Shown: positions 62,021-64,000 of the stretch, in pieces
Numbering within the stretch: the stretch's first letter is position 1
Layout: each line of letters begins with the position of its first letter
NCBI RefSeq assembly: GCF_036323735.1
Contig: NC_086029.1
Span: forward strand, 13,253,816-13,317,815
Origin: Rattus norvegicus
Lineage: Eukaryota > Chordata > Mammalia > Rodentia > Muridae
Direction: 5' to 3'
Length of the DNA: 64,000 nucleotides
Notes under the pieces: generated by a model
What the model saw: only the letters and a program-made list of their open reading frames with translations
What the model was told of the DNA's origin: nothing
Database searches by the model: none
Position numbers and translations under genes: made by a program

Positions 62021-63869
62021 GAATTCGGTTAGTTCCCAGTAGGCCGCAGTAGTAATAAGTGGACTGTTCGGGATATAGAAAAATTTTCACGAATGGAATC
62101 AAAATTTCCAAGTGAATTCAGTGAGTTCCCAATGGGACATGCTTGTATGAGTTTGCTTTTCAATATCGAGCAATATTTTAAGGAACAGTATCTAAGTACC
62201 ATGGTGAATTGAGTACGTTCCGAGTAGGATTCGCATGTAATAAGTTTTTTTTTCAAGATAGAGCAACGTTTTAACGAACTGAAACACTGTTTCTTTGTGA
62301 ATTCAGTTATTTCCTAGTAGCCTGCTCTTGTAATATGTGTACTTTTAAAGATTTGTAAAAATTTGGTGATCTGAATCTGAGTAACATGGTGGATTCGTTT
62401 AGTTCCCAATAGGCGGCAGTAGTAATAAGTGGACTGTTCGGGATATAGAAGAATTTTCACTAATGGAATCAAAATTTCTAGGCGAATTTGGTGAGTTCCC
62501 AATGGGACATGCTTGTATGAGATTGCTTTTCAATATCGACCAACATTTTAAGGAACGGAATGCAAGTAAAATGGTGAATTGAGTAGGTTCCCAATAGGAT
62601 TCGCATGTAATAAGCTTGTTATTCAAGATAGAGCAACGTTTTAACGAACTGAAACACTGTTTCTTTGTGAATTCAGTTAGTTCCTAGTAGCCTGCTCTTG
62701 TAATATGTGTACTTTTAAAGATTTATAAAAATTTGGTGAGCCGAATCTGAGTAACATGGTGAATTCGGTTTGTTCCCAATAGGCCGCAGTAGTAATAAGT
62801 GGACTGTTCAGGATATAGAAAAATTTTCACGAATGGAATCTAAATTTCTAGGCGAATTCAGTGAGTTCCCAATGGGACATGCTTGTATGAGTTTGCTTTT
62901 CAATATCGAGCAACATTTTAAGGAACGGAATCCAAGTATCATGGTGAATTGAGTAGGTTCAAAATAGGATTCGCATGTAATAAGCTTGTTATTCAAGCTA
63001 GAGCAACGTTTTAACGAACTGAAACACTGTTTCTTTGTGAATTCAGTTAGTTCCTAGTAGCCTGCTCTTGTAATATGTGTACTTTTAAAGATTTATAAAA
63101 ATTTGGTGAGCCGAATCTGAGTAACATGGTGAATTCGGTTAGTTCCCAATAGGCCGCAGTAGTTATAAGTGGACTGTTCGGGATATAGAAAAATTTTCAC
63201 GAATGGAATCAAAATTTCTAGGAGAATTCAGTGAGTTCCCAATGGGACATGCTTGTATGAGTTTGCTTTTCATTATCGAGCAACATTTTAAGAACAGAAT
63301 CCAAGTATCATGGTGAATTGAGTAGGTTCCCAATAGGATTCGCATGTAATAAACTTGTTATTCAAGATAGAGCAACGTTTTAACGAACTGAAACACTGTT
63401 TCTTTGTGAATTCAGTTACTTCCTAGTAGCCTGCTCTTGTAATATGTGTACTTTTAAAGATTTATAAAAATTTGGTGAGCCGAATCTGAGTAACATGGTG
63501 AATTCGGTTAGTTCCCAATAGGCCGCCGTAGTAATAAGTGGACTGTTCGGGATATAGAAAGATTTTCACGAATGGAATGAAAATTTCTAGGCGAATTCAC
63601 TGAGTTCCTAATGGGACATGCTTGTATGAGTTTGCTTTTCAATATCGAGCAACATTTTAAGGAACTTAATCCAAGTATCATGGTGAATTGAGTAGGTTCC
63701 CAATAGGATTTGCATGTAATAAGCTTGTTATTCAAGATAGAGCAACGTTTTAACGAACTGAAACACTGTTTCTTTGTGAATTCAGTTAGATCCTAGTAGC
63801 CTGCTCTTGTAATATGTGTACTTTTAAAGATTTATAAAAATTTGGTGAGCCGAATCTGAGTAACATGGT
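62021..63869. repeat. Right-hand monomers, individually diverged
   Basis: Five monomers (62021, 62391, 62761, 63131, 63500) with more private changes than most. Examples are a run of eight T in AAGTTTTTTTTTC near 62,246, TCACTAATGG and GAATTTGGTGAG at 62,391, GTTCAAAATAGG at 62,761, a one-base loss in TTTTAAGAACAG at 63,131, and GAAAGATTTTC at 63,500. No higher-order partner is visible inside the window. Confidence 0.65.
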
Positions 63870-64000
63870 GGATTCGGTTAGTTCCCAATAGGCCGCAGTA
63901 GTATTAAGTGGACTGTTCGGGATATAGAAAAATTTTCACGAATGGAATCAAAATTTCTAGGCGAATTCAGTGAGTTCCCAATGGGACATGCTTGTTTGAG
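63870..64000. repeat. Right-edge partial satellite monomer
   Basis: Subunit 1 is complete (63870-63962) and the first 38 bases of subunit 2 are present when the window ends. The array therefore continues to the right. Confidence 0.95.

Larger units (their letters stand above)
1..64000. repeat. Satellite DNA array, 370-bp monomer, entire window
   Basis: The same sequence of about 370 bp recurs head to tail without interruption. Taking the GAATTC/GGATTC that opens each unit as the start, unit starts fall at 276, 646, 1015, 1385 and so on to 63,870. This gives 172 complete units averaging 369.7 bp, all in one orientation, with individual lengths of about 368-370 bp. Variation is mainly single-base substitutions plus occasional 1-3 base indels. 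I found no inserted element, inversion or unique spacer. Long homogeneous arrays of this kind are typical of eukaryotic centromeric, pericentromeric or subtelomeric heterochromatin. That placement is inference, as no flanking chromosome sequence is visible. I do not recognise the family. Confidence 0.98.

Noticed and set aside
62246..62253. Run of eight T as a possible polymerase III terminator
   Set aside because: Present in a single monomer only (AAGTTTTTTTTTC in place of AAGTTTGTTATTC), so it is a private mutation rather than a repeated element.
654..63735. About 150 minus-strand reading frames of 60-105 codons, nearly one per monomer
   Set aside because: They are the same stretch of repeat copied again and again. 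The common 75-codon form opens at TTG, not ATG. Frame-breaking indels are tolerated, stops are lost or gained freely, and no domain or signal is visible. A test would be the synonymous/non-synonymous ratio across monomers and ribosome profiling.
1..64000. CRISPR array
   Set aside because: The unit is about 370 bp with no short-repeat/unique-spacer alternation. Everything between repeated words is itself repeated.
1..64000. LTR, LINE or DNA transposon tandem array
   Set aside because: No polymerase, integrase or transposase reading frame, no terminal repeats with target duplications and no poly-A. The only long open frames are those of the repeat.
1..64000. Tandem RNA genes (5S rRNA, tRNA or snRNA clusters)
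   Set aside because: No recognisable 5S, tRNA or snRNA sequence, no A/B box pair and no consistent T-run terminator in the monomer.

Overview
The window is one uninterrupted tandem satellite DNA array. I see no genuine protein-coding gene, RNA gene, transposon, CRISPR array or unique-sequence island in it. From base 276 to base 63,869 there are 172 consecutive monomers in the same orientation, averaging 369.7 bp (63,594 bp / 172), and the array runs off both window edges as partial monomers. By hand count the monomer is about 36-37% GC. It holds about 11 CpG against roughly 12 expected, so CpG is not depleted. This scale and homogeneity fit a eukaryotic centromeric, pericentromeric or subtelomeric satellite. 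I do not recognise the family and cannot name the organism. The retained CpG argues weakly against a genome with heavy, long-standing CpG methylation.

The monomer is itself built from four diverged copies of a 92-93 bp unit. Each begins at GAATTC or GAATTG followed by a shared AGTTCCC-type core, and the lengths alternate 93/92/93/92. Subunits 1 and 3 resemble each other, and 2 and 4 resemble each other, so the likely history is about 92.5 bp -> 185 bp dimer -> 370 bp tetramer. Today's higher-order repeats are made of the 370-bp unit.

Layout by monomer variant: (I) 1-23.2 kb, dominated by two variants sharing an A-B-C-D-E pentamer of about 1,850 bp. (II) 23.2-34.7 kb, a different variant set arranged in 740-, 1,480- and 2,220-bp periods. 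(III) 34.7-37.9 kb, a mosaic with a 2,216-bp repeat. (IV) 37.87-49.69 kb, two nearly identical copies of a 5,912-bp, 16-monomer block. (V) 49.5-57.2 kb, nested 1,847-bp (5-mer) and 2,216-bp (6-mer) duplications. (VI) 57.2-64 kb, a 1,109-bp (3-mer) repeat with a clear chimeric monomer.

Nothing here works as an operon or pathway. What can be read is the history of array expansion by unequal exchange or gene conversion. Short frames of about 75 codons recur on the minus strand in most monomers. They are a by-product of the repeat: the 75-codon form opens at TTG rather than ATG and is broken by indels in many copies.
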